A stretch of 64,000 nt of DNA, from assembly GCA_937949615.1 (NCBI GenBank), contig CALEDQ010000031.1:186001-250000 (forward strand), written 5' to 3'. The notes beneath the pieces are model-generated. The model did no database searches, had not been told where the DNA came from, and saw nothing but the letters and a program-made list of their open reading frames with translations. The position numbers and the translations under genes are program-made. The first letter of the stretch is position 1. Each line of letters starts with the position of its first letter. Source of the stretch: an uncultured bacterium (GTDB lineage: Bacteria; Muiribacteriota; Ozemobacteria; Ozemobacterales; Ozemobacteraceae). This document shows, piece by piece, positions 15,905-24,901 of this stretch.

Positions 15905-15947
15905 AAAAAAAAACCGGTGCCTGCAATTGCAGACACCGGTTTTTTTT
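15905..15947. terminator. Bidirectional terminator between the CsaB fusion and ahcY
   Basis: Stem ACCGGTG...CACCGGT (15913-15919 / 15934-15940) plus inner CTGC/GCAG with one C-A mismatch and AATT loop. It has eight A before (15905-15912) and seven T after, so it can stop transcripts from both converging genes. Confidence 0.92.
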
Positions 15948-15952
15948 GCCGA

Positions 15953-17395
15953 TCAGTAGCGGTAATGATTCGGTTTGTAGGGGCCTTCAACCGGAACGCC
16001 GATGTATTCAGCCTGTTTCGGGGTCAGCTTGGTGAGTTTGACGCCGATTTTTTCAAGGTGCAGTCTGGCAACTTCTTCGTCGAGTTTCTTCGGAAGAGTG
16101 TAAACGCCAACTTCATGATTGTTCTGCCACAGATCGAGCTGGGCAAGAGTCTGGTTGGTGAATGAGTTGCTCATGACGAAGCTGGGGTGACCGGTGGCGC
16201 AGCCGAGGTTAACCAGGCGGCCTTCGGCAAGAACGTAGATCATTTTGCCGTCTTTGTAGGTGTATTTGTCAACCTGAGGCTTGATGTTGGTCTTTTTGAT
16301 GCCGGGCCAGCCTTCGATTTTTGCCATCTGAATTTCGTTATCGAAGTGACCGATATTGCAGACGATCGCCTGGTCTTTCATTTTGCTGCAGTGTTCTGCG
16401 GTGATGACATCTTTGTTGCCGGTAGTGGTGATGTAAATATCGCCAGTGCCGAGAGTATCTTCAACGGTTTTGACTTCGTAGCCTTCCATGGCGGCCTGCA
16501 GGGCGCAGATCGGGTCGATTTCGGTGACGATAACGCGGGCGCCGAAATTGCGCATGCTCTGGGCGCAGCCTTTGCCGACATCGCCGTAACCGCAGACGAC
16601 TGCGACTTTACCGGCAACCATAACGTCGGTGGCGCGTTTGATGCCATCGGCGAGACTTTCGCGGCAGCCATAGAGATTGTCGAATTTCGATTTGGTTACT
16701 GAGTCATTAACGTTAATGGCGGGGAAAAGAAGGCTCTTTTCTTCCATCATTTTGTAAAGTCTGTGAACGCCGGTGGTGGTTTCTTCGCTGACGCCCTTGA
16801 TGTTTTTGGCGATACTGGTCCACTTTTTCGGTTCGCTCTTCAGGGTCTGTTTGAGCAGTGCGAGCAGCTGGGCTTCATCTTCACCGTCCGGAGTTCTGTC
16901 GAGAACTTTGGGGTTCTTTTCAGCCTGAGTGCCGAGGTGAACCATCAGGGTAGCGTCGCCACCGTCATCGACGATGAGGTTCGGGCCCTGACCATCCGGC
17001 CAGATGATGGCTTCACGGGTGCACCACCAATATTCTTCAAGGGTTTCGCCCTTCCAGGCAAAAACGGGAATGCCGGCCTTGGCGATGGCGGCAGCGGCTG
17101 TATCCTGGGTCGAAAAAATATTGCAGCTGCACCATCTGACATCAGCGCCGAGTTCGGCGAGAGTTTCGATGAGAACAGCAGTCTGTACGGTCATGTGAAG
17201 CGAACCCATGATTCTGGCTCCGCGCAGTGGCTTTTTCTTGCCGTATTTTTCACGCAGAGCCATCAGGCCCGGCATTTCGTGTTCGGCAATCTCGATTTCC
17301 TTGCGGCCAAGCTGCCAGAGATCAATGTCTTTGACTTTGTAGGGCAGTCTTTTGGTTGCGGTCACTTTTTCTTTCTCCATGGCGGTTTGCTTCAT
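15953..17395 (-). CDS. ahcY: S-adenosylhomocysteine hydrolase
   Basis: A 480-residue enzyme that reversibly splits S-adenosylhomocysteine to adenosine and homocysteine, relieving product inhibition of methyltransferases. The start at 17395 is chosen because AAGGAG lies nine bases upstream; a TTG nine bases earlier abuts the ribosome binding site. The NAD-binding Rossmann motif is CGYGDVGKGCAQSM (about 268-281), substrate-binding regions include GSLHMTVQTAVLIETL and STQDTAAAAIA, and the C-terminus ends PYKPNHYRY as the family requires. Length is that of the longer bacterial AhcY forms with the insert near 150-190. It is NAD-dependent, cytosolic and tetrameric in known members. No SAH riboswitch fits the 74-base gap upstream. 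Confidence 0.97.
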   Translation of the reverse strand: MKQTAMEKEKVTATKRLPYKVKDIDLWQLGRKEIEIAEHEMPGLMALREKYGKKKPLRGARIMGSLHMTVQTAVLIETLAELGADVRWCSCNIFSTQDTAAAAIAKAGIPVFAWKGETLEEYWWCTREAIIWPDGQGPNLIVDDGGDATLMVHLGTQAEKNPKVLDRTPDGEDEAQLLALLKQTLKSEPKKWTSIAKNIKGVSEETTTGVHRLYKMMEEKSLLFPAINVNDSVTKSKFDNLYGCRESLADGIKRATDVMVAGKVAVVCGYGDVGKGCAQSMRNFGARVIVTEIDPICALQAAMEGYEVKTVEDTLGTGDIYITTTGNKDVITAEHCSKMKDQAIVCNIGHFDNEIQMAKIEGWPGIKKTNIKPQVDKYTYKDGKMIYVLAEGRLVNLGCATGHPSFVMSNSFTNQTLAQLDLWQNNHEVGVYTLPKKLDEEVARLHLEKIGVKLTKLTPKQAEYIGVPVEGPYKPNHYRY

Positions 17396-17478
17396 TAAAA
17401 ACAACTCCTTAAAATTTCCCGTTCACCGGGCTTTAAAAACAGGGCTTCATTATCGCACCAGCCTGATTGATTGTCAAT

Positions 17479-18750
17479 TTATCTGGCTGAATTTTGCCGG
17501 GGTTCGACCGTAAAAACAACATGTTTCTGCAGGCCCCATTTTTCAACGGCAGCCTTGAGCTGATAATACTGTCTGGCGTAATACCAGTCGCCTTCATTGG
17601 TGATCTTGAACCCAAGCAGCTGCTGAAGCTGCTTCAGAACCGGTATCATAGCCAGTCGGTCTTCTGCCGGCATTTTTTCGATCTGTTCCAGCAATGTTCC
17701 AAAAAGGCTGAATTTTTCACGGTTGAATTCAGCTGAAATTTTCTTTTCGATTTTCTTCTGTGCTTCTTCACAGGCCTGGCGGGCTTCTTCGTCGCCGGCA
17801 TTGTGCTGCAGTATATGCCAGCTGTTGACCAGGCGTTTGATATTGATTTTGAGCGGCAGTTCAGCCGTCAGTTCGTGAACCAGCATTTTGGCTGCAAGGG
17901 TCATGATCTGACTGCCAAGAAAGGCGCCAACGGCAGTGCCGGGGCCAGGCGCAACGATCGAGCCAACCGCGGCACCAAGGCTGGCGCCACTGACGCTGAC
18001 AGCGCTGGTTGAAGCGGTTTTTAAAATAGTGATGCCGATGAAGCTCAGCATTGAGCCATCTTTGATGCACTCGGCAATCAGTTTTCCGAGGTTCTTATTC
18101 TTGCCTGCCTGGCTGATAAGTTCAGTACCGGCTTTGGTGAGTGCGACCGTCGAAAACTTGCGCAGGGTTTCTGAAATTGCCTGCGACAGAATGCCAATGT
18201 TGAGCTTTTCAAAGAAATCTGACAGCATGTCGAAAACTGGCCCGAGCGAGCCGGAAGCCGCCAGATGCGGAATTGTCTGAATCATCCGGTAGGCAACCCG
18301 GTCAAGCGAGACCACGAAATTGCCGGAATATTTGAAGCTGATACCATCGCGATCTTTTTTGACTTCGCTGAAATAGAAATCGTAGGAGATTTCCTGGTTG
18401 CCTGAGACAAGATAGCTGTCATGTTCAACCTTGAAGGGCAGTTTGCCCTGAAAGATTCCGTTGCCGCTTAGCGAAACAAAATAACGACGGATGGTGGCAT
18501 CGTAAAAATGACTGTGAACTTTGACGCTCAGATTGTCGGTTTTGTCGAGTTTGTCAAAAAGCGCCAGGGTGGCCCGGTCAAGAGCCGCCGCGGTTCCTTT
18601 CAGGCTTTTTTCGACAGCTGCTGAAAAGCTGATGCGCAGTCTGCCGGTTGAGGTTTCTTCAGGTGCGGCCTGAACCGGTGCCGAAAGAAACGAAACGACC
18701 AGCAGCAGAGCAAACAGAAGGCTTAAAGGGCTTTTTCTGAGTTTTGCCAT
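17479..18750 (-). CDS. Exported protein of unknown function with glycine-zipper segment
   Basis: A 423-residue protein with a classic signal peptide, MAKLRKSPLSLLFALLLVVS and a VQA-A cleavage site near residue 29. The N-terminal third is beta-rich with ISYDFYFSEVKKDRDGISF. The middle has a small-residue, Gly/Ala-rich hydrophobic stretch (SGASLGAAVGSIVAPGPGTA, about 255-275) like glycine-zipper membrane segments. The C-terminal third is helical with conserved-looking charged residues. It may insert in a membrane or be periplasmic. It lies between ahcY (74 bases downstream) and the divergent HEAT-repeat/pilus operon. I do not recognise it and infer no function. Confidence 0.75.
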   Translation of the reverse strand: MAKLRKSPLSLLFALLLVVSFLSAPVQAAPEETSTGRLRISFSAAVEKSLKGTAAALDRATLALFDKLDKTDNLSVKVHSHFYDATIRRYFVSLSGNGIFQGKLPFKVEHDSYLVSGNQEISYDFYFSEVKKDRDGISFKYSGNFVVSLDRVAYRMIQTIPHLAASGSLGPVFDMLSDFFEKLNIGILSQAISETLRKFSTVALTKAGTELISQAGKNKNLGKLIAECIKDGSMLSFIGITILKTASTSAVSVSGASLGAAVGSIVAPGPGTAVGAFLGSQIMTLAAKMLVHELTAELPLKINIKRLVNSWHILQHNAGDEEARQACEEAQKKIEKKISAEFNREKFSLFGTLLEQIEKMPAEDRLAMIPVLKQLQQLLGFKITNEGDWYYARQYYQLKAAVEKWGLQKHVVFTVEPRQNSAR

Positions 18751-18904
18751 CGAAATAACCTCACAGATGATTGTACGGTTTTTAATTCTACCCGAAATTT
18801 ATAAGTAACGGAACCAGCAATTGCAGTTTGCAAAAACATGGTATAGCTCTCTGCTCTCTGCTATACTGTACAGTAATAGAGACTGGGAGTCACCGGGATT
18901 ATCA

Positions 18905-21778
18905 ATGACTGACAAAGTTGCTGAAAAGTGGCCACAGAAGCTTGATCTGAATGACTGGATCGAGCTCGCTCTCTCTTCTGAAGAAGAAATCGCACGCCAG
19001 ATCGCCCTTGAAGAGCTCGTCGCGACCGGTGTACCGGCCGGACTGCACGCCAGAGTCAAAGAAATTTCTTCCCGCGACGGGTCAAGCGTCTGCCGCCAGC
19101 TTGCTGCCTGGGTTTTAAATCTTGAAAAGGCAAGAAGCGAGCTGAAAGGGCAGCTTAAGGGGCTTGAGGTTACACCGCGAACGATTGCAGAATTTCTTGC
19201 GGGTGCCGAACCGGCTAAAGCCTCAGTTGTGACACAGATGCTGCGCAGGCCTCCGTCTGACGAAATTCTCAAGGAATGGCGTGATTGTCTTGCGGTCGAA
19301 AAGAACCCGAGAATGATCGAGGCCGGTCTGACGATTCTCGGTCGTTTTGGCAGCGAAACAGATTGTGAAATGGTTCCGATGCTGCTGCCCGGCGGCGACC
19401 CTGAAGTTGTCTGTGCCGCTCTTTCAATGCTGCAGCAGCGCGACGTCGCCGCCTTTAAAAAGCAGGTCAGGATCGGTTTGTCTTCTAAATCTTTCAGAGT
19501 GCAGCTGCACTCGGTTCAGCTGCTGCGTCAGGTCGACTGCGACGAAGCGATAAAATATATTCAGGTTTTTCTGCTGCACAAAAATGCTCTGATTCGTCAG
19601 AAAGCGCTTCGTGAACTGATGCTGATCGATTTTGCCAAGGTCGAAAACCTTTTTCTGCAGTTTCTTGGCCGCGAAACCCAGCCGCTTCTCATGGTTAAAG
19701 CCGGCTTTGTTGCCGCCTTCAATCCGGCCGTCGAGTTTCCTCTCAAAATTTATGACATTATGATGCTGGCAGCCGGTATTAAAAAGCATATTCTGCAACT
19801 GGTTCTGATGCAGAGTATTGAAGCGATACAGGCAGCCGGTATTCTCAAAAAGACCGTTGAAGAGTACATTCTCGAATTGAAACAGCGCATTGCCTTCAGA
19901 AGGTCAGAACAGATTATCCGTTGTGCGGTGGCTGACCTGAGCAACCGCGATGCCAAGCTGCGGGCTTCGGCAATTGAACGCCTCAGCCCCTATGCTGATC
20001 ACGAGTCGATAAAAACTGTTCTTAAAAAACATTTTGCCGGTGAGACATCAGACGAAGTAAAAGCTTTAATCGAGCCATTGATCGCAGAAGACAAGGTAAA
20101 GTCTGTTCCTGTCAGAGCTGTTGGTGGCTTTCCTGCGCTCGAAGAATTTCTGAAACTTTCGATGAAGGAGCAGCGCGGGGTTTTACTGGCCATTAGCACC
20201 CCAGAAGGCTATTTGAGCGCCAGACAGACTCTTTTTGCTCTCTTCAAAGCCGATATCAAAAAGAATATCGTTCTCGATGTTCTTAAAACCATCGCCAGGC
20301 TGGGTACTCGTATCGATTCGCCATCGATTGCAGCACTGCTGAATGATAAAGATCCTTCAGTCTTGGCGCAGACGGTTAAAACCCTCGGCAATATCGACAT
20401 GGACGCGATTTTACCGTCTTTGAACCAGTTTCTTGCTGCCGACGACCCGCGCATCAAGTCTGCAGCCATGGAAGTCTTTCTGAAAGCAGACAAGGAAGCG
20501 GCGGTGCAATATCTGCAGTCAATGCTGCGGTCGGGGGTTATCGCCACCCGTCGCATCGGCCTTTCACTGCTGCCGCTTCTTGATTATCCGTCAGCCGAGC
20601 CGATGCTCTGGCGCATGCTGACTCATGAAGCCAACCTTGAACTGCAGGTGCAGGCCGGTTACATGGTTGCCGCCAATCCGACCCGCGAGGGCATGTTCCG
20701 TCTGTTTGCCTTTACACACAATAAAAATGGTGATCTCAAGCATGGTTTCGAAGAAATCTGGCGTGCAGCCCTGATTTCGGCTGAAAATGTTTTTCAGCGA
20801 AAATCCGAAGAGATAGAACAGGAGTGCTGGGAAGCTTTCAAGGCCGACCAGGAAGAAAAAGCCCCGGACCGCGCCGATTACGCTTTCAATTCGGTTCTTG
20901 GCGATGACGATCTCGAAATCAACGAGGTTGCGCCAGAAGACACACCGGTTGAGAAACTGTTTCTGCATCTTTTTGAATTCAAATGGATCTATCTGACCGG
21001 GGCTGTGCTTTTGACACCGATTCTTTGGTATCTGTGGGGTTCTGAACCTGCGTCAACCCTGCAGCGGAGCAATAAAACCGAAACGACCAGCAAGGTTAGT
21101 TTCATCAGCAGCGAAATTCCAAGTTCTGACAAGAAGACTCAGGTCGGCAGCGATGACTGGCAAGGAACTCTTAAAACCGGCGCCCGCGAACTGCTTTCTG
21201 GTAAAGCCTACGCGGCGGCCATTTCTACCGGAGCATCAGAGAGAAGCAGTTTTGCCGAAAATTACGAAAAAGATTTTCGACAGTACATGACCGAGCTCGC
21301 AAATAACCCGAATGCTTCAGAAGAAGAGCGCATGGTTGCGGCAGCCAATCTGAATTCGAACTTTCACAGTGCCACCCGGGCCTGGGATGCGGGCAACATT
21401 TCAGAGGCCGAAGCTTACTATGAGCAGGCCGCCAACGATCAGAATCTCAATTCTTTCGGTAAGATGACCGCGTTGCAGCGACTGGTAGAGATTTCTGAGA
21501 AGAAACAGGACCGCCTTGCCTGGGTCAAGTGGCAGGATCGTCTGTTAAAAGAAATGAAAAACATGCCCGGTAACGAAAATATTGCCGCTTTTGCTGATTT
21601 TGGCAAGACCTTCGGCAAAATGCTCGAACTCAGTCAGTCTCTGTCTGCCGGCACCAGCCCTGATGTAATCATGGAAAAACTGCGTGCTGACGGCGAAAGT
21701 GAAGAGTCGGCACGTGCGAGTGTTGAAGCTTTGAAACATATGGATGAGAATTTTCGTAAGTATTTTGAGTCGCAGTGA
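18905..21778 (+). CDS. HEAT-repeat membrane protein heading the pseudopilin operon
   Basis: A 957-residue protein. The ATG at 18905 follows GGGATT; the longer frame to 18821 has no such site. Residues about 20-600 are made of HEAT-like helical repeats, e.g. DPEVVCAALSMLQQRDVAAF and DPSVLAQTVKTLGNIDMDA. One membrane helix lies at about 693-713 (WIYLTGAVLLTPILWYLWG). The C-terminal 240 residues are helical and TPR-like (AEAYYEQAANDQNLNSFGKM), so the HEAT part is probably cytoplasmic and the tail periplasmic. The next gene begins 57 bases downstream and encodes a pilus-like protein, so it probably scaffolds assembly of that system. No catalytic motif is seen. Confidence 0.85.
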   Translation: MTDKVAEKWPQKLDLNDWIELALSSEEEIARQIALEELVATGVPAGLHARVKEISSRDGSSVCRQLAAWVLNLEKARSELKGQLKGLEVTPRTIAEFLAGAEPAKASVVTQMLRRPPSDEILKEWRDCLAVEKNPRMIEAGLTILGRFGSETDCEMVPMLLPGGDPEVVCAALSMLQQRDVAAFKKQVRIGLSSKSFRVQLHSVQLLRQVDCDEAIKYIQVFLLHKNALIRQKALRELMLIDFAKVENLFLQFLGRETQPLLMVKAGFVAAFNPAVEFPLKIYDIMMLAAGIKKHILQLVLMQSIEAIQAAGILKKTVEEYILELKQRIAFRRSEQIIRCAVADLSNRDAKLRASAIERLSPYADHESIKTVLKKHFAGETSDEVKALIEPLIAEDKVKSVPVRAVGGFPALEEFLKLSMKEQRGVLLAISTPEGYLSARQTLFALFKADIKKNIVLDVLKTIARLGTRIDSPSIAALLNDKDPSVLAQTVKTLGNIDMDAILPSLNQFLAADDPRIKSAAMEVFLKADKEAAVQYLQSMLRSGVIATRRIGLSLLPLLDYPSAEPMLWRMLTHEANLELQVQAGYMVAANPTREGMFRLFAFTHNKNGDLKHGFEEIWRAALISAENVFQRKSEEIEQECWEAFKADQEEKAPDRADYAFNSVLGDDDLEINEVAPEDTPVEKLFLHLFEFKWIYLTGAVLLTPILWYLWGSEPASTLQRSNKTETTSKVSFISSEIPSSDKKTQVGSDDWQGTLKTGARELLSGKAYAAAISTGASERSSFAENYEKDFRQYMTELANNPNASEEERMVAAANLNSNFHSATRAWDAGNISEAEAYYEQAANDQNLNSFGKMTALQRLVEISEKKQDRLAWVKWQDRLLKEMKNMPGNENIAAFADFGKTFGKMLELSQSLSAGTSPDVIMEKLRADGESEESARASVEALKHMDENFRKYFESQ

Positions 21779-21834
21779 CAGTTGGCTAAAACTGAAGCAG
21801 GCGAGCATGAGCTGGCAGAAACGGAGAATCTGAT

Positions 21835-24384
21835 TTGTTTTTTTATAAACTGAAAAAACGCGGGTCGGCCTACCTGATGGCGCTGGGCGTGCTTGGCGTT
21901 CTGGTGCTGGTTGGTATTACCATTTCGCGCATGACCGTTTCAGGTCGCTGGAACACCGTTTTTTCGAGCCATGAAAAGCGTGCCGAAGAATGTGCTGAAT
22001 CTGCTGCCAACATGACTTTTAAAATTGTCAAAGACAGCATGAACGATTACAACGCCTTCTGGAAGCTTTTTTCACAGCCAGATGAGTTGCTGAAAAGCTG
22101 GTTTATGTATTTTCGCCTGCCGGCACCTATTGCTGGAGCCTATGTCGACCCGGTCAGCTTCAAAAATGCCAAGGAAAACGGTATCGATGTTCAGCTCGAC
22201 CTGTTCAATAACAAGATTTTCAAGCCTCTTTACGAGCAGGGCATAGTTTATATCTACGATACGATTTCGCCAGACCCGAAAGCACCGCTGGCGCCTCTGA
22301 AGGGCATGTTCGATGCGCTTGGCGGCCGGGTGCGCGTTACCTGCACTGCCCGTATCAAAAAGGCTTTCGGCATTCTCGCCGATAACCCCGATTATGTTGT
22401 CGGCGGCGTCGAAGTGCCATTGCGCAAGGTAACCGGTTTTCTCGGTTCGATATATGACAAGCTGAAGATCGGGGCGGCCGATGTCGTTTCCGGTATCGGC
22501 AAAGATCCGACCGGTGACTCTGATGGCGGGCCACCGCAGATGCCGAATATCGATCTGCTGAAATTTCTGCCCAACAAACCACTGCTGAAGGCGCCAAACG
22601 TTCAAAACTGGACAATCATGGTGCAGGGAGCGCCGGTTCCGATCGGTTATCTGCTGCAGCCACTTCTTGACAAGGTTTTTGCCAAAATTCAGGAAAAGAT
22701 TCAGCTGACCCCTCAGTCTCTCGCTAAAAAGATTTTTGGCGGCGCTTTTCAGTTCAATATCGACTTTGACAAGATCAATAAACGCATCGAAGACGCAATT
22801 CAGAACTGTCTGCCGCCGTTTCTGCGTGCCTTTGCCGGCAATGTCTCATGGGATGTAACCGTAGAAAAGCAGGGTTTTTTCGAAGTTATCGCCGAAGTCG
22901 AATACTCGCCGAACTACCCCTCAGGCACCACGATCAAAAAGAAGCTGGTGGTGCATCGTGAATTCAGGGTTGCCGATGTGCAGCCGATTGCCTCCGACTA
23001 TACATTTTTTGTGGCGAATTCAAAGCTGCTCTATGAAAAAGCCCTGGAAAACACTGATAAATGGCCGGGTGACGACCAGATCAAATGGAACGAGGGAACC
23101 GGCGATATCGTCATTCACAATATGCCTTCGCTGCAGGCAATCTGGGATTCAATTCAGAATATTTTCAAATTCGAAATCAAGGATCTGTTCCGTAAAGTGC
23201 AGTTGCCCGGCCTGGTGCGCGTCAACGGCACCAAGGAAATGCTGCTGAAAATTACCATGTTTCCTGAGCTTTCGCTTGACCCTGCTAACCTCAAAAAAAT
23301 GGAAATCGTGGCCTTGCTGCTGCCGCACAAGGATGACTCGAAGGCCGCCTGCAGTGGTGCGCACCCTTCTGGTTCAAGTGACAAGGAACATAATGTCATT
23401 CCAGGTATCAAGAGTGTTTATTACAATTTCTGGGATAAGGGTGAGCCATTTGACTGGGGCTATTTTGGCGGCGGCGAACCCGGAGGAAGTGGCGGTTACT
23501 GGCTGCCGATTCCACCAAAATTCGCCAGAACCATGCTTTTTGGTAACTTTCATCTTGAATTCCCATTTTCATTACGGGTTGAAGGTTATCTAAAAAAAGT
23601 TTATACCCATATCCGCCTGTTACTGGTTAAGATTCTGATTCCGCCGATTCCGATCATCGGCTTTCTCGGGCTCGAAATTCCGGTCCCATGGTTCTGGGCA
23701 AAAGCTGAAAAAGAGCCCTATGGTTTCTGTGGATTCCCGCCATACAAGAGCGACGACGAAGCCAGGTCGGCCTGGAACCCCAATGATCCTGGCAATCTGC
23801 CGGCGAATATCTATTCCCCGACGCAGTATCTGAAGAAAGCCAGCTATTTTTACCCGTCTTCGCTTGAATTCAACCGTGATCTCGATAACCGTTGCATTGA
23901 ATACAATGGCAAAAAGACCTTTATCTGCGACGGCATAACATTTGTTAACGACAACCTCTGGATCGACAGCGATCTGCATGTTATGGGACGCGGTATTATT
24001 GTTGCCGCCGCCAATATTCATCTGAAGGGCAACGTAACCCGCGAGGATTTTGATGCGAACGGTAATGCCACGCTCTTTTCACTGGTGGCTCGCAATGGCG
24101 CCATTGTCAATCACTATGGCGACCGCACGGTTTATGCGTGTCTGTTTGGTGATAAGGGTGTGATGAACCCGATTGGAGCCAATCTGACAGTTCATGGAAA
24201 TCTGGTGGTCAACCGTTTCAATCGTAAAGAATGCCAGGGAAATCTGCATGTTTATTACGAGTCGAATCATTGTCGCAGCTCGCTGATGTCAATGATCAGA
24301 CCCGTAGCCAAATGGGACCCGACACGCTATTATGTTACCTTCAGCGCGCAGACTGCTGCGTTTAAATTTGAAAAGCCGCAATAG
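21835..24384 (+). CDS. PilX-like pilus assembly protein (large pseudopilin-related)
   Basis: An 849-residue protein. The TTG at 21835 follows GGAGAA by six bases. The N-terminus KKRGSAYLMALGVLGVLVLV followed by GITISRM, then SSHEKRAEECAESAANM matches the PilX N-terminal pattern: a prepilin-like G/S cleavage site, one hydrophobic helix with no Glu at position +5, then the amphipathic EAA-like segment. The long remainder has repeated beta and low-complexity stretches (PPIPIIGFLGLEIPVPWF) and a C-terminal part from about residue 700 (VNDNLWIDSDLHVMGRGIIV, NLTVHGNLVVNR) that resembles stacked beta strands. It is probably exported and assembled at a pilus tip or outer surface. The next pseudopilin begins three bases later. 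Confidence 0.85.
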   Translation: MFFYKLKKRGSAYLMALGVLGVLVLVGITISRMTVSGRWNTVFSSHEKRAEECAESAANMTFKIVKDSMNDYNAFWKLFSQPDELLKSWFMYFRLPAPIAGAYVDPVSFKNAKENGIDVQLDLFNNKIFKPLYEQGIVYIYDTISPDPKAPLAPLKGMFDALGGRVRVTCTARIKKAFGILADNPDYVVGGVEVPLRKVTGFLGSIYDKLKIGAADVVSGIGKDPTGDSDGGPPQMPNIDLLKFLPNKPLLKAPNVQNWTIMVQGAPVPIGYLLQPLLDKVFAKIQEKIQLTPQSLAKKIFGGAFQFNIDFDKINKRIEDAIQNCLPPFLRAFAGNVSWDVTVEKQGFFEVIAEVEYSPNYPSGTTIKKKLVVHREFRVADVQPIASDYTFFVANSKLLYEKALENTDKWPGDDQIKWNEGTGDIVIHNMPSLQAIWDSIQNIFKFEIKDLFRKVQLPGLVRVNGTKEMLLKITMFPELSLDPANLKKMEIVALLLPHKDDSKAACSGAHPSGSSDKEHNVIPGIKSVYYNFWDKGEPFDWGYFGGGEPGGSGGYWLPIPPKFARTMLFGNFHLEFPFSLRVEGYLKKVYTHIRLLLVKILIPPIPIIGFLGLEIPVPWFWAKAEKEPYGFCGFPPYKSDDEARSAWNPNDPGNLPANIYSPTQYLKKASYFYPSSLEFNRDLDNRCIEYNGKKTFICDGITFVNDNLWIDSDLHVMGRGIIVAAANIHLKGNVTREDFDANGNATLFSLVARNGAIVNHYGDRTVYACLFGDKGVMNPIGANLTVHGNLVVNRFNRKECQGNLHVYYESNHCRSSLMSMIRPVAKWDPTRYYVTFSAQTAAFKFEKPQ

Positions 24385-24387
24385 GAA

Positions 24388-24882
24388 ATGAAAATGCTTA
24401 ATCTTGCGACAGACAGAGTTAATCAGCATCGCCATGGTCTTACCCTGGTCGAGATAACCATTGCCATAGCCATTCTCATTCTGGCACTTGTGCCGCTGAC
24501 ACAGATGTCATCGAGTGATGCCACCACTGCGATTGAAACCGAGAAAATTCAGATGGCCGAAAGAATTCTTGAGAGCGTCAAAAGTGAGTTGATGGCGATG
24601 CCTTTCAAGAAATTTTATGAGAGAGCCGAGGCCGAGGGGGCCGACAAGGAATTTGCGGGCCCGTTTCAGCTTTCTGACGGTTTTTACCCGATCAGTTTGA
24701 ATGAAGTTCTCAAGATTCAGCAGAAATATAAGGATTTTGCTGTGGTAGGTAGCTGGAGCTTTCTTACCAAAGAAGGCAAGCTTGATCGAACCATGGTGCA
24801 GACCGATATTTCCTGTTCATTCAGTCGGGCCGGTGGGCCGCAGGTGGTTCGCAACAAGTCTTTTCTGATTGTCAGGCCCTGA
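24388..24882 (+). CDS. Type IV pseudopilin, PilV-like
   Basis: A 164-residue prepilin-like protein. The basic leader ends in QHRHG and the mature N-terminus is LTLVEITIAIAILILALVPL, with Glu at +5 as in class III prepilins. The remaining 120 residues are a globular pseudopilin domain with an N-terminal extended helix (IQMAERILESVKSELMAM). Leader cleavage by PilD/PpdD-type prepilin peptidase at G-L is expected. The gene starts three bases after the PilX-like stop, has a weak ribosome binding site overlapping it (GGAAATG region), and is followed by the third pseudopilin 19 bases later, so all are one transcription unit. Confidence 0.9.
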   Translation: MKMLNLATDRVNQHRHGLTLVEITIAIAILILALVPLTQMSSSDATTAIETEKIQMAERILESVKSELMAMPFKKFYERAEAEGADKEFAGPFQLSDGFYPISLNEVLKIQQKYKDFAVVGSWSFLTKEGKLDRTMVQTDISCSFSRAGGPQVVRNKSFLIVRP

Positions 24883-24901
24883 AACGCTGGAGGAGATTGT
24901 T

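Noticed and set aside
16187..16702. Long plus-strand frame inside ahcY
   Set aside because: Antisense to a well-conserved enzyme; its codons mirror the ahcY codon pattern and it has no recognisable domain or ribosome binding site.
17396..17478. SAH riboswitch upstream of ahcY
   Set aside because: The gap is only about 80 bases, with a small CCCG/CGGG hairpin and no match to the conserved riboswitch core.
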